The position numbers were made by a program, and so were the translations under genes. Positions 47,278 through 55,590 of a DNA stretch of 64,000 bases are shown in pieces (position 1 is the stretch's first letter; each line of letters begins with the position of its first letter). The DNA lies in contig JACPOQ010000035.1 in assembly GCA_016191435.1 (NCBI GenBank), positions 372,001 through 436,000 on the forward strand, in the 5' to 3' direction. The notes beneath the pieces were generated by a model. It made no database searches and had not been told where the DNA came from. It worked only from the letters and a program-made list of their open reading frames with translations. This DNA comes from Chloroflexota bacterium. Its GTDB lineage: Bacteria; Chloroflexota; Dehalococcoidia; Tepidiformales; Tepidiformaceae.

Positions 47278-48396
47278 GTGGCGCTTGAACGCGTGAACTA
47301 TGCGCCCGCCATGCTGCGGGACGAAGCCCTCGCCTCCGCGCTCGACGAACATCCCTTCACCCTCCTCGACATCGGCTGCAGCGGTGGCCTTGATGTCCAC
47401 TGGCGCGAATTTGGCGAGCACCTGCGGGCCGTCGGCGTCGATCCGCTGAACGAAGAGTGCCGGCGCCTCGCGGACGCCGAGACATCGCCCACCGTGCGCT
47501 ACGTCGCGGCGTGGATCGCCGCGCCGGACTTCGAGCAGAAGTACCCCCGTGGGGCGCTAGAGCTGGACCCGGTCGGCGCGCGAAACGACCAGTCGATCGC
47601 GCGCACATCTTCGCGCGCGGCGATCCTTGCGACGGGATTCGATGGCGCACGGCACTTTAGCCAGGGCGCGCCGACGGTGACGTACGCGGAGCGGCGGCTG
47701 TCAGTCGACGAGCTTGCCGCCGAGGCAGGTCTCGAGACCGTCGACTTCCTCAAGGTGGACACCGATGGGTTCGACCTCGAGGTGCTGGTCAGCGCGGACG
47801 AGACACTACGGTCGCGAAACGTCCTCGGCGCCTCCATCGAAGTGCAATTCCACGCCCCAATCCACGACTACTCCAACTGCTTTTCGAACATCGACCGGCT
47901 GATGCGCGGTCACGGCTTCTCGCTGTTTGACCTGGACGTGTACCGCTATAGCCGCGCGGCCCTGCCCGACCGGTTCGTGTACGACATCCCGGCGCAGACG
48001 CACCGCGGGCAGCTCGGGTTCGGCGAGGCGCTGTACGTCCGGGACCTTGGTGACTCGAAGTACCCGGCGATGTGGGGGGCCTTGCCGCCCGCTTCGTTGC
48101 TGAAGGCGCTATTCCTGTTCGAGCTCTTCGGCTTGAACGACTGCGCCGCCGAGGTCATCCTGAACAACGAAGCTGCACTTTCGCCGCTGATCGACACGCG
48201 CCGCGCGCTCGATGTGCTGGCGCGCGAATGGTGGCCCCGGGCAGAAGACTACCACCACCTGGCGGAGGCATTCGTGGCCGATCCGGCCGCGTTCATGAAG
48301 TCCGGCCGCGCGATGGACCCGGAGCCCCCACCCGAACCGCCGGCGGTCGAGGTCGGCCGCCGGCTGCGGCTGCTATCGGGACGCTTTCGCCGCTGA
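47278..48396 (+). CDS. FkbM-family methyltransferase
   Basis: A 372-residue protein. The SAM-binding loop is FTLLDIGCSGGLDVHWREFG, followed by VGVDPLNEECRRL (acidic residue for SAM ribose) and the FkbM-typical TVDFLKVDTDGFDLEVLVSA. It methylates an oxygen, probably on a sugar or lipid-linked glycan given the neighbouring glycosyltransferase. The C-terminal 130 residues are an extra helical part not in all members. The start is not certain: GTG 47278 fits the promoter, GTG 47293 and ATG 47308 are alternatives. Confidence 0.85.
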   Translation: MALERVNYAPAMLRDEALASALDEHPFTLLDIGCSGGLDVHWREFGEHLRAVGVDPLNEECRRLADAETSPTVRYVAAWIAAPDFEQKYPRGALELDPVGARNDQSIARTSSRAAILATGFDGARHFSQGAPTVTYAERRLSVDELAAEAGLETVDFLKVDTDGFDLEVLVSADETLRSRNVLGASIEVQFHAPIHDYSNCFSNIDRLMRGHGFSLFDLDVYRYSRAALPDRFVYDIPAQTHRGQLGFGEALYVRDLGDSKYPAMWGALPPASLLKALFLFELFGLNDCAAEVILNNEAALSPLIDTRRALDVLAREWWPRAEDYHHLAEAFVADPAAFMKSGRAMDPEPPPEPPAVEVGRRLRLLSGRFRR

Positions 48397-48417
48397 CGAA
48401 GCTCGATCGAACAGGCG

Positions 48418-50562
48418 TCACGCTGCCCGTGAAACCGGCGCAAGCGCCAGCCGGGCGCGCCCACCCATTTTCGCCTGGTACAGCGCGCGGTCCGCTTCTT
48501 CGTAGACGCGTTCGAGTCCGGCAGTGCCCGCCGCGGTCCGCCAGGGCGCAAGCCCACCACTGACCGTCACCGATAACGGCGTGCCGTCGGGCAACTCAAT
48601 CGGGTTCGCTGCGACCGCGGCGAGAAGCGCCTCGCATGTCGCCCGGGCCTCGTGAAACGGCGCTTCAAACAGCACGCCGAACTCTTCGCCGCCGAGCCGT
48701 CCGAGGTGGCCCCCGTCGCCCACGGCGCACATGCGTCTCGCGACCTCTGTCAGCACCAGGTCGCCGGCGGGGTGGCCCCACGTATCGTTGACGCGCTTGA
48801 AGAAGTCGATATCGAACACTGCCACGGCGGAGTGGACGCCCTCGCTCGCGGCGGCGAACCACGCGCGCCGGTTCATCACGCCGGTCAGCACGTCGCAGTT
48901 CGCGAGCCATTCGGCCTCCATCCGCAGCCGGTCGAGTTCCATTGCTTGCTCGCTGAGTACCGCGGCGGTCGATTCGAGCGCAACGACCATCTGCTGCTGC
49001 TCTTCTTCACGCTGCACCTGGTCGTGAACATCACGCACCACGCAGAACGTGAGGCCGTCGTCGCTCGGGGGGCTGATGTTCCAGGAGAGCCAGCGGTACT
49101 TGCCATCGCGGCAGAGCATCCGCAGGCGAGTGTCGTTCGTGATCTCGCCGCTGCGCAGCCTGAGTCGAGTCTTGCGTGCGGTTTCGGCGTCGTCCGGGTG
49201 GAAGAAGTCGAACGGGCGCTGCCCCAGCAGATCGAGCGGCCGGTGGCCGGTCGTCCGTGCCCAGGCAGGGTTGGCGCGCACGAAACGCGCCTGGCTGTCC
49301 AGCACCGCGAGCATGTCCACCGAGAGCAGGAACAGCCGGTCCCGCTCGTCCTCTGCCTGCTTGCGCGCGTTGATATCGCGGAGCGTACCCTCGGCGCCGA
49401 CGATGGCGCCGCCGCTCCCGCGGCGGACACGCGTGGTGATCGAGAACCACACATGCGCGCCATCGCGGCGGCGCATCAGCGCTTCGAAATCGTTGACGCT
49501 CGTGTGTTTCATGGCCAGCCGGGTCAGCTCCAGGAAGTCCGCCGGATCGACATAGAGCAGTTGGGACTGGAAGCCGATGAGCTCCTCCTGTGTATACCCG
49601 GTATGGCGCTCGCAGGACGGGCTGACGCGTGTAAAGCGCCCGTTCGCATCGACTTCGAAGTAGAGGTCCTGGAGCGAATCGAACGTCTCGCGGTAACGCG
49701 CTTCACTCTCGCGCAGCGCGTCATCCGCGAGCTTGCGCTCGGTGATGTCGGAGAACGAAGACACAACCGCGTGGGCCTCCGTCGCGCCCTGGTCGAACAA
49801 CGGCGTGGAGCAGACAGAGAGCCATCGCGCCTCGCCATCGGGGGTGCGAATGCCCATCGTCACTCCACTCACGGGCTTACCCGAACGCAGTGCGCGAACC
49901 GTGGGCTGTTCATCGAACGGCATGGGTGTGCCGTCCTCGAGCACCTTGCCCCAACGGGCGTCCGTCCACGTGTGCGCATTCAGCGTGCCCGCGCTGAGCC
50001 CGAGTATCCGCTCGGCACTGGGGTTGACCGCCCGGATCGTGCCGTCCGCAAGCTGCTCGACGACGCCCTCCGAGAGCGCGCCGACCACCGAGCGGTAGAG
50101 CTCCTCGCTGTCGCGCAGGGCGCGCTCGGTGCGCCGCCGCCCTGTCACATCACGCATAGAGCTGACAATCCCGATAACTCCGCCGGCATCATCGCGGAGC
50201 GGGAAGACGGTCAGCGCGTAGATGGTGGCGTCGGTGTCGGCATCGTCCGCGCGCCAGGGGCCGAAGTCGTGCGTCGCCTCTTCCACTTCGACCACTTCGC
50301 CGGCATAGGCGCGGCGCACGCGGTCCCGCGCTGTATCGGTCACGCGCGGGTCCGTGAGGATGTTGAAGGTACCGATGCCGCTGCTCCGGTCTCGCAGTCC
50401 CAGGTATCGCCGCTGGGCTTCGTTCATCCGCCACGAGAAACCGTGGCGATCGAAGACCTGCGTCGGAAAGGGTGAGTTATCGAACAGGGTTTCGAGCAGG
50501 CACTCGCTGGCGGGGCCACCCTCGCTTCGAACGCCGCCGGCTCGTCCCGCAGGGTGCGGCAT
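48418..50562 (-). CDS. Diguanylate cyclase with four PAS domains
   Basis: A 714-residue cytoplasmic sensor. Four PAS domains run in series: one begins LFDNSPFPTQVFDRHGFSW, the next SVVGALSEGVVEQLADGTIR, then TFDSLQDLYFEVDANGRFTR and LLSVDMLAVLDSQARFVRAN; PAC-like ends are MRDVTGRRRTE and FSDITERKLADD. A short coiled coil leads to a GGDEF domain with FDIDFFKRVNDTWGHPAGD and the active site GRLGGEEFGVLFEA. It should make cyclic di-GMP from GTP. The RxxD inhibitory site is not evident. No transmembrane helix and no EAL domain. ATG 50562 has GGAGGGG upstream. Confidence 0.92.
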   Translation of the reverse strand: MPHPAGRAGGVRSEGGPASECLLETLFDNSPFPTQVFDRHGFSWRMNEAQRRYLGLRDRSSGIGTFNILTDPRVTDTARDRVRRAYAGEVVEVEEATHDFGPWRADDADTDATIYALTVFPLRDDAGGVIGIVSSMRDVTGRRRTERALRDSEELYRSVVGALSEGVVEQLADGTIRAVNPSAERILGLSAGTLNAHTWTDARWGKVLEDGTPMPFDEQPTVRALRSGKPVSGVTMGIRTPDGEARWLSVCSTPLFDQGATEAHAVVSSFSDITERKLADDALRESEARYRETFDSLQDLYFEVDANGRFTRVSPSCERHTGYTQEELIGFQSQLLYVDPADFLELTRLAMKHTSVNDFEALMRRRDGAHVWFSITTRVRRGSGGAIVGAEGTLRDINARKQAEDERDRLFLLSVDMLAVLDSQARFVRANPAWARTTGHRPLDLLGQRPFDFFHPDDAETARKTRLRLRSGEITNDTRLRMLCRDGKYRWLSWNISPPSDDGLTFCVVRDVHDQVQREEEQQQMVVALESTAAVLSEQAMELDRLRMEAEWLANCDVLTGVMNRRAWFAAASEGVHSAVAVFDIDFFKRVNDTWGHPAGDLVLTEVARRMCAVGDGGHLGRLGGEEFGVLFEAPFHEARATCEALLAAVAANPIELPDGTPLSVTVSGGLAPWRTAAGTAGLERVYEEADRALYQAKMGGRARLALAPVSRAA

Positions 50563-50677
50563 GGCAGTCAACCCCTCCACTCCGATTATCGACAGGCCCG
50601 TGGCGGCGGATAGACGCCCCGATCGGGAATCGTCCGGAAATTGGCCGCCGTCCGCGGGGCGGACCGCCGATGTGTGT

Positions 50678-50683
50678 TAGGAT
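50678..50683 (+). promoter_or_regulatory. Extended -10 promoter for lemA
   Basis: TGTTAGGAT contains a TGn-extended -10 (TAGGAT, 50678-50683). Start near 50690 gives a leader of about 27 bases with AGAGGT as ribosome site. Confidence 0.4.
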
Positions 50684-50716
50684 CGGCCCGAATTCGCGAG
50701 CAGAGGTCCGCCGCCC

Positions 50717-51286
50717 ATGGGTGCCCTGATAGCCATCATCGTTATTGCTGTCATCGTCTTGCTGATCGTGTTTTGGACAATTGGCATGTACAACGGCCTC
50801 GTCCGTTCGCGCGTACGCGTCAAAGAATCGTGGTCTGGCATCGATGTGCAGCTGAAGCGCCGCTCGAGCCTCATCCCGAACCTTGTCGAGACGGTGAAAG
50901 GCTACGCCGCTCACGAAAAGGAAGTCTTCGAGAACGTCACGCGTGCGCGTTCCATGCTCGACAATGCGCAGGGCGCGCAGCAGGCGGCGCAGGCGGACAA
51001 TATGCTGACCGGGGCGCTGCGCTCTCTTTTTGCGGTCGCGGAGGCTTATCCGGACCTTAAGGCGAACCAGAACTTCCTCGAGCTCCAGCGGGAGCTGACG
51101 GACACCGAAGACAAGATCGCCTATAGCCGCCAGTTCTATAACACGAACGTGGGCAGCTACAACACGAAGATCCAGACGTTCCCCAGCGCGGTTATGGCGA
51201 GCATGTTCCACTTCGAAGCATCCGAGTTCTTCGAAGCCGAGCCAGAGGCGCGCCAGGACGTGAAGGTCAGCTTCAGCCCCACGTAG
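50717..51286 (+). CDS. lemA: LemA family protein
   Basis: A 189-residue protein with an N-terminal membrane helix ([20 protein letters not shown]) and the conserved coiled-coil body: [80 protein letters not shown]. LemA proteins sit in the membrane with a long helical part and often pair with the HtpX/M48 protease gene, as here. Function remains unclear. Length and motifs are standard. Confidence 0.95.
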   Translation: MGALIAIIVIAVIVLLIVFWTIGMYNGLVRSRVRVKESWSGIDVQLKRRSSLIPNLVETVKGYAAHEKEVFENVTRARSMLDNAQGAQQAAQADNMLTGALRSLFAVAEAYPDLKANQNFLELQRELTDTEDKIAYSRQFYNTNVGSYNTKIQTFPSAVMASMFHFEASEFFEAEPEARQDVKVSFSPT

Positions 51287-51321
51287 GATTTACGATTTAC
51301 GATTCGCGGTTCACGATTGGG
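51287..51321 (+). repeat. Heptameric repeat (period 7 bp) after lemA
   Basis: Five consecutive 7-base units: GATTTAC, GATTTAC, GATTCGC, GGTTCAC, GATTGGG. It starts right after the lemA stop codon. The rest of the gap to htpX (to 51509) shows no gene. Confidence 0.75.
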
Positions 51322-51509
51322 GCAACGTCGCCGCCGAGGATCGTTGGCGCGTGCCGAGCCGGCTGCCGGCGAATGGGAGTTTGCTCGCGCCCCATGGACG
51401 AGGATGAATTCAAACGTCGGACGAAGGAACTGGCGCTAGAAGTGATTCGATTGGCTGAGGCGTCCCGGTCCCATCCCTTTTCGCATCGCACACTGTGGCT
51501 GCCAGCGCC

Positions 51510-52451
51510 ATGACGAACCCGGAACCCGCAATGGCCCGCGGCTCCGTGCTCGTCTACGACCGGATCGGCGCGAACAAGCGCGGCACCCTGATGATGATGG
51601 CGCTGTTCGTCATCATCATTACGGCGCTCGTCTCGGTGTTCTTGATCGCCTTCCAGGTCCCGATCGGCATTGCCGGGGTCGTCGGCATCGCCCTCATCGT
51701 GTACGCGCTCTTCAGCTACTTCGCCTCGACGAACATCGTGCTCTCGGTTTCCGGCGCCCACGAGGTGACCAAAGAGGAGGAATGGGAATTCGTGCGGCGC
51801 GTCGAGAACCTGTCCATCGGCGCCGGGCTGCCGATGCCCCGCACCTGGGTCCTCGAAGACTCCGCCCCAAACGCCTTTGCGACCGGCCCCGACCCCCAGC
51901 ACTCGCACGTAGTGGTCACACGCGGCCTCCTCGACAAGCTGGAACCGATCGAGTTGGAGGGCGTGCTCTCCCACGAGCTCTCCCATATCGGCAACTACGA
52001 CATCCGCATCATGACCGTCGCCACAGTGCTCGTGGGCGTCGTGGCGCTGCTGGCAGACGTCGCGTTGCGAGCGACGTTGTTTGGCGCCGGCGGCCGCCGG
52101 CGCGGCCGAGGCGACAAGGGTGGCGGGCAACTCCAGATCATCATGCTCGTCGTCGGCATACTCCTCGCAATCCTGGCGCCGATCGCAGCCGCCGCGATCC
52201 AGATGGCCATCAGCCGCAAGCGCGAATTCCTCGCCGATGCCAGCGGCGCGCTCCTCTGCCGCAACCCGGGCGCGCTCGCCAGCGCACTTGAAAAGATCAC
52301 CGCCGACACGGAGCCACTCGAGGCCGCCAACAAGGCGACCGCCCACCTCTACATCGCCAACCCGCTGAAGGAACACGCCAGCTTCCTGAACAACATGTTC
52401 GATACACACCCGGACGCGGCCGAGCGCATTCGGCTGCTCCGCGCGATGTAG
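51510..52451 (+). CDS. htpX: HtpX-like M48 family membrane metalloprotease
   Basis: A 313-residue M48 protease: two N-terminal membrane helices (LMMMALFVIIITALVSVFLI and IGIAGVVGIALIVYALFSYF), the zinc motif VLSHELSHIGNYDIRIMTVA, two further hydrophobic helices, and the third zinc ligand in SRKREFLADASGALL. It degrades damaged membrane proteins with its active site facing the cytoplasm. ATG 51510 is listed; an alternative ATG lies at the MARGSVLVYDRIGANKRG segment. No clear ribosome site. Paired with lemA in many genomes. Confidence 0.93.
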   Translation: MTNPEPAMARGSVLVYDRIGANKRGTLMMMALFVIIITALVSVFLIAFQVPIGIAGVVGIALIVYALFSYFASTNIVLSVSGAHEVTKEEEWEFVRRVENLSIGAGLPMPRTWVLEDSAPNAFATGPDPQHSHVVVTRGLLDKLEPIELEGVLSHELSHIGNYDIRIMTVATVLVGVVALLADVALRATLFGAGGRRRGRGDKGGGQLQIIMLVVGILLAILAPIAAAAIQMAISRKREFLADASGALLCRNPGALASALEKITADTEPLEAANKATAHLYIANPLKEHASFLNNMFDTHPDAAERIRLLRAM

Positions 52452-52466
52452 CGGCCCGCCGCGGCC

Positions 52467-53534
52467 TTAACGTTCCAGCGCGATTTCGGCGATGACTGGA
52501 CGGTGGTCGCTGCCTTTGCCAGTACCTTCGCGGATGGAAACGCACCCCATGCCGGGCGCGAAGAACACCTGGTCGATGCGCACGGGCGGCAGCCAGCGCA
52601 TCCCGTTCGGCCACGTCGTGGCGTCGCCCCGTCCGCATTCGCGGTACGCGTCTCGCAACGGCAGATCGATGAGCTTGCCGTACCACTTCTGGTGCTGAGT
52701 GGCGTTGAAATCCCCGGCGACCACCAGATTCTTGTCCGTCTCGCTTTCCAGCGCCCGCAGCAGTGCGGCGTACTCGTGATTCCAGCGCGCGACGTTCGGC
52801 AAGCTCGTCGGGGACACGGGGTGGACGTTATAGAGCCGCAACGCGACGCCGTCGAGATCGATGGTCGCACGCGTCATGGGGATGCCGGCCACCATCCAGA
52901 TTTCGGATTCGGTGAATGGGAAGCGGGAGTAGATGGCCGTGCCGAAGGCCGTGCTGCTCGCTTCGCCGATGCGGTACGGCAGTAGCTGCGCGACGCCCGT
53001 CTCCTGCAGCACCCGCTCTGCCCCGATCGTGAACTCCTGGATGAAGAGCACGTCGGGGTCCGCGGCGATGATCTCACGCGCGATCGGCCCGAGGTCCGGG
53101 TTTTCGATGCCGGCGTTCGCCGTGAACAGCCGCACCCGCGGGCCGTTCACCGCGCTCGCCGGGATCCCCCGGGCGCCGGAGTAGTCGGGGGCGACCCACG
53201 CGAAATGGGCCGCGGCGACCGACCCCGCCAACGCGAACAGCAGCCATCTCCGCCGGAGCGCCGCGCCGCTGGCGATGGCGTAGGCCGGAAGGTACACCCA
53301 GAAAGTGAACGCGTTCACCCAGATGAGCACCATCGTCGCGTCGTGGGCGAACAGCCGCGCGAGCACGAAGAAGCCGAGCAGACAGGAGATCACCCACGCG
53401 GCGATGGGCACCCCCAGCCGCCACGGGCGGGAGGCGCCCGCGCGCGAAACCAGCGTCCGCAAACGCCCGCGCCGCCGGCTGCTCGCGGACTGCGCGCAGA
53501 TCCCGGTGCGGGACGCTACGGCGCGTGTTCCCAA
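52467..53534 (-). CDS. Membrane-anchored endonuclease/exonuclease/phosphatase (EEP) family protein
   Basis: Up to 355 residues: an Arg-rich start, about three membrane helices (PIAAWVISCLLGFFVLARLF, LIWVNAFTFWVYLPAYAIAS, WLLFALAGSVAAAHFAWVAP) and an EEP domain with FTANAGIENPDL, VLFIQEF (Glu metal ligand), VAGDFNATQH and SDHRPVIAEI. The catalytic domain faces outside; it probably cleaves a phosphodiester in a lipid or nucleic acid. The start is uncertain: TTG 53534 overlaps moeA by 19 bases, GTG 53411 is just before helix 1. Confidence 0.85.
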   Translation of the reverse strand: MGTRAVASRTGICAQSASSRRRGRLRTLVSRAGASRPWRLGVPIAAWVISCLLGFFVLARLFAHDATMVLIWVNAFTFWVYLPAYAIASGAALRRRWLLFALAGSVAAAHFAWVAPDYSGARGIPASAVNGPRVRLFTANAGIENPDLGPIAREIIAADPDVLFIQEFTIGAERVLQETGVAQLLPYRIGEASSTAFGTAIYSRFPFTESEIWMVAGIPMTRATIDLDGVALRLYNVHPVSPTSLPNVARWNHEYAALLRALESETDKNLVVAGDFNATQHQKWYGKLIDLPLRDAYRECGRGDATTWPNGMRWLPPVRIDQVFFAPGMGCVSIREGTGKGSDHRPVIAEIALER

Positions 53535-54802
53535 TCGAGCATCATTACGTCGATTTCGTCGCCGGGGTGGGCCATGGCGAGGTCCTCGGGAATCACGGTA
53601 AGGGCGTTGGCTTCGCTCATGCTGGTCAGGATGCCGCTCCCCTGCGGGCCGGTCAGGTCGGCGTAGTAGCGGCCGTCCTCCCCACGCGAAACGATGCAGC
53701 GAGCATAGAACCGCCGCCCATCCACGTTGCGTATCTCATCCCGCGAAATCGCACGGACCACCGGACGTTCCCAATCCGAACGGCCCAACATCCGGAAGAT
53801 GGCCGGCCGGCCGAAAAGTTCGAACGAGACCATCGAGCTGACCGGGTTGCCCGGGAGGCCCAGGTGCGGGACGCGGCGGCCGCCCGGCGCACTGAATGCA
53901 CCAAACGCAAGCGGCTTCCCCGGCCGCATTCGGACCGTCCAGAAGTCGATTGCACCCTCGCGGGCGAGGACGTCTTTGACAACGTCGAAATCGCCGCGGG
54001 ACACCCCCGCGCTCGTTACGATCATGTCGGCGTCGAAGCCCTCCCGCAGCTTCGCCGTCAGGTCTTCTATCGTGTCGTGCGCGATCCCGAGGAGCCGCGG
54101 GACGCCCCCGTACTTCGTCACCAGCGCGGCCACGGCGAACGCGTTCGCATCGTAGATCCGGCCCGGCTGCAGCGGCTGGCCAGGCTCGGTTATCTCATCG
54201 CCCGTCGAGAGGATGGCGACCACGGGCCGGCGGTAGACCATCGCGTGCGTCAAGCCGAGGCTGGCGAGCACGCCCACCTCGCTCGCGCGCAACACCCGCC
54301 CGGCGGGCATGACGACCTGGCCCGCGCGCACGTCCTCGCCCTGGAAGCGAATGTTCGCGGACACGCCGGCCGCCTTCATCACGCGGACCGTGTCGCCGCG
54401 CTTCGGACGCTCGTTGACGCCGCGCAACGGTTCGTCGGTCTCTTCGAACGGGACGACGGCATCGCTGCCGGGTGGCATTGGGGCGCCCGTCATAATCCGC
54501 ACGGCCTCGCCCGGCCCGACCGGCATATCGAGGACATAACCAGCGGCGAGGTCCGCCGTGACTCGGATCTCGCGCGGCGACGACTCCGTCGCTCCAGCCG
54601 TGTCCGCCGCGCGCACGGCATAGCCGTCCATGGCCGTGTTATCCAGCGGCGGGATATCGAACGGCGCGACGATGTCCTCGGCCAGCACCTGGCCGAGCGC
54701 CGAAAGTAGCGCCGTCCGCTCGGCCGGGAGCCGGTCGAAGAACGCGAGGATGCGCTCCCGTGCCTCTTCGACGCTAATCATGGAAGTTGTTGGCCAAGTC
54801 AT
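53516..54802 (-). CDS. moeA: Molybdopterin molybdenumtransferase
   Basis: A 428-residue MoeA: SVEEARERILAFF, PLDNTAMDGYAVRAADT, EAVRIMTGAPMPPGSDAVVP, VVAILSTGDEITEPGQPLQP, GRIYDANAFAVAALVTKYGG, MIVTSAGVSRGDFDVVKDVL, PGKPLAFGAF and HLGLPGNPVSSMVSFELFG. It inserts molybdate into adenylylated molybdopterin. ATG 54802 is used; ATG 54781 (MISVEEAR) is equally good by family. Presence of Mo-cofactor synthesis plus selB fits a selenium/molybdenum formate dehydrogenase elsewhere in the genome, which is inference. Confidence 0.95.
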   Translation of the reverse strand: MTWPTTSMISVEEARERILAFFDRLPAERTALLSALGQVLAEDIVAPFDIPPLDNTAMDGYAVRAADTAGATESSPREIRVTADLAAGYVLDMPVGPGEAVRIMTGAPMPPGSDAVVPFEETDEPLRGVNERPKRGDTVRVMKAAGVSANIRFQGEDVRAGQVVMPAGRVLRASEVGVLASLGLTHAMVYRRPVVAILSTGDEITEPGQPLQPGRIYDANAFAVAALVTKYGGVPRLLGIAHDTIEDLTAKLREGFDADMIVTSAGVSRGDFDVVKDVLAREGAIDFWTVRMRPGKPLAFGAFSAPGGRRVPHLGLPGNPVSSMVSFELFGRPAIFRMLGRSDWERPVVRAISRDEIRNVDGRRFYARCIVSRGEDGRYYADLTGPQGSGILTSMSEANALTVIPEDLAMAHPGDEIDVMMLDWEHAP

Positions 54803-54900
54803 CACTGCCGCGGCCCTGCCCGGGGTGAAGTAGGGCCAAGTGTACAACGTACACGGCCGCGATCGGCGCCCGGGACCGGAAGGGCCGGAAGAGCCAGCGA

Positions 54901-55152
54901 TCAGGCGAGGCGGACGGCGAGGCAGGTAGTGGTCCGTTGCACGCCCACTACCTTCTGCACGGCATCGGTGATCGCGTTGCCGAGCCGGTCGAGGTCGTCC
55001 GCCTCGAGCTGCACGATCACGTCGTACGGCCCCGTCACGGTATCGACGGCGGTCACGCGCGCGCCGGGATACGTGAAGGTGGAGATGGCCGAACTGACCG
55101 CTTTCGCCTTGCCAACGTCGGTCTCGATGAGCACGTATCCGCGGACGGCCAT
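54901..55152 (-). CDS. Stand-alone Lrp/AsnC ligand-binding (RAM) domain
   Basis: An 83-residue protein consisting only of the regulator-of-amino-acid-metabolism domain: AVRGYVLIETDVGKAKAVSS, VTAVDTVTGPYDVIVQLEAD, VQKVVGVQRTTTCLAVRL. There is no DNA-binding helix-turn-helix. Such proteins bind amino acids or effectors and may join full-length Lrp proteins. ATG 55152 follows AGAGGCAG. Confidence 0.88.
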   Translation of the reverse strand: MAVRGYVLIETDVGKAKAVSSAISTFTYPGARVTAVDTVTGPYDVIVQLEADDLDRLGNAITDAVQKVVGVQRTTTCLAVRLA

Positions 55153-55224
55153 GGCTGCCTCTTTACCTGAGATAGGCCCGAATCATTGGGTCAGCCCGTG
55201 GGCGCTGTCAATACCAAGCGCATG

Positions 55225-55590
55225 TCAGGCAGGCACGACCGGCAGTTCGTAGCTGACCTGCAGCTCAGCCGCGCCGCCGGCCGCGGCCGTCAGCGGCGCC
55301 ACCATCTCACCGTGGTGGATGAAGCAGCGCGCCTCTCCCCGCCTCGGCAGTAGTACACCCATGTTCGCGTCGTCGCCGCCGCCCGGCGGCGCGGCGGCGG
55401 TGTTCGTCAGTGTCAGCGTCGAAAGGCTCCCCGACCTGGGGTCCAGGTCGCGGACGACGTGGTTGTTGGTGTCGGCGATGTAGACCATGCCAGCGGCGGT
55501 GCTCGCTCTACACGGCTGATCGAGACGCGCGGCCCCGCCCCTACCGTCCGCCCAGCCGAGTTCCCCGCTGCCCGCAACCGTCCCAACCTT
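55225..55590 (-). pseudogene. 3' remnant of an NHL-repeat protein gene
   Basis: The frame contains GTVAGSGELGWADGRGGAARL, then QPCRASTAAGMVYIADTNNH and VVRDLDPRSGSLSTLTL, a clear final NHL propeller blade, and a C-terminal beta domain ending SYELPVVPA. Full NHL or thioredoxin-NHL proteins are hundreds of residues long; only about 121 remain. Going upstream, the frame meets the TAA of the SNF2 gene at 55593-55591, in the same frame. The first in-frame ATG is at 55488. So the 5' part has been lost or displaced exactly at the end of the SNF2 cassette. Confidence 0.75.

Noticed and set aside
47260..47289. ATG at 47260 as start of the methyltransferase
   Set aside because: It is in another frame and meets a stop after nine codons; the FkbM frame begins at GTG 47278 or later.
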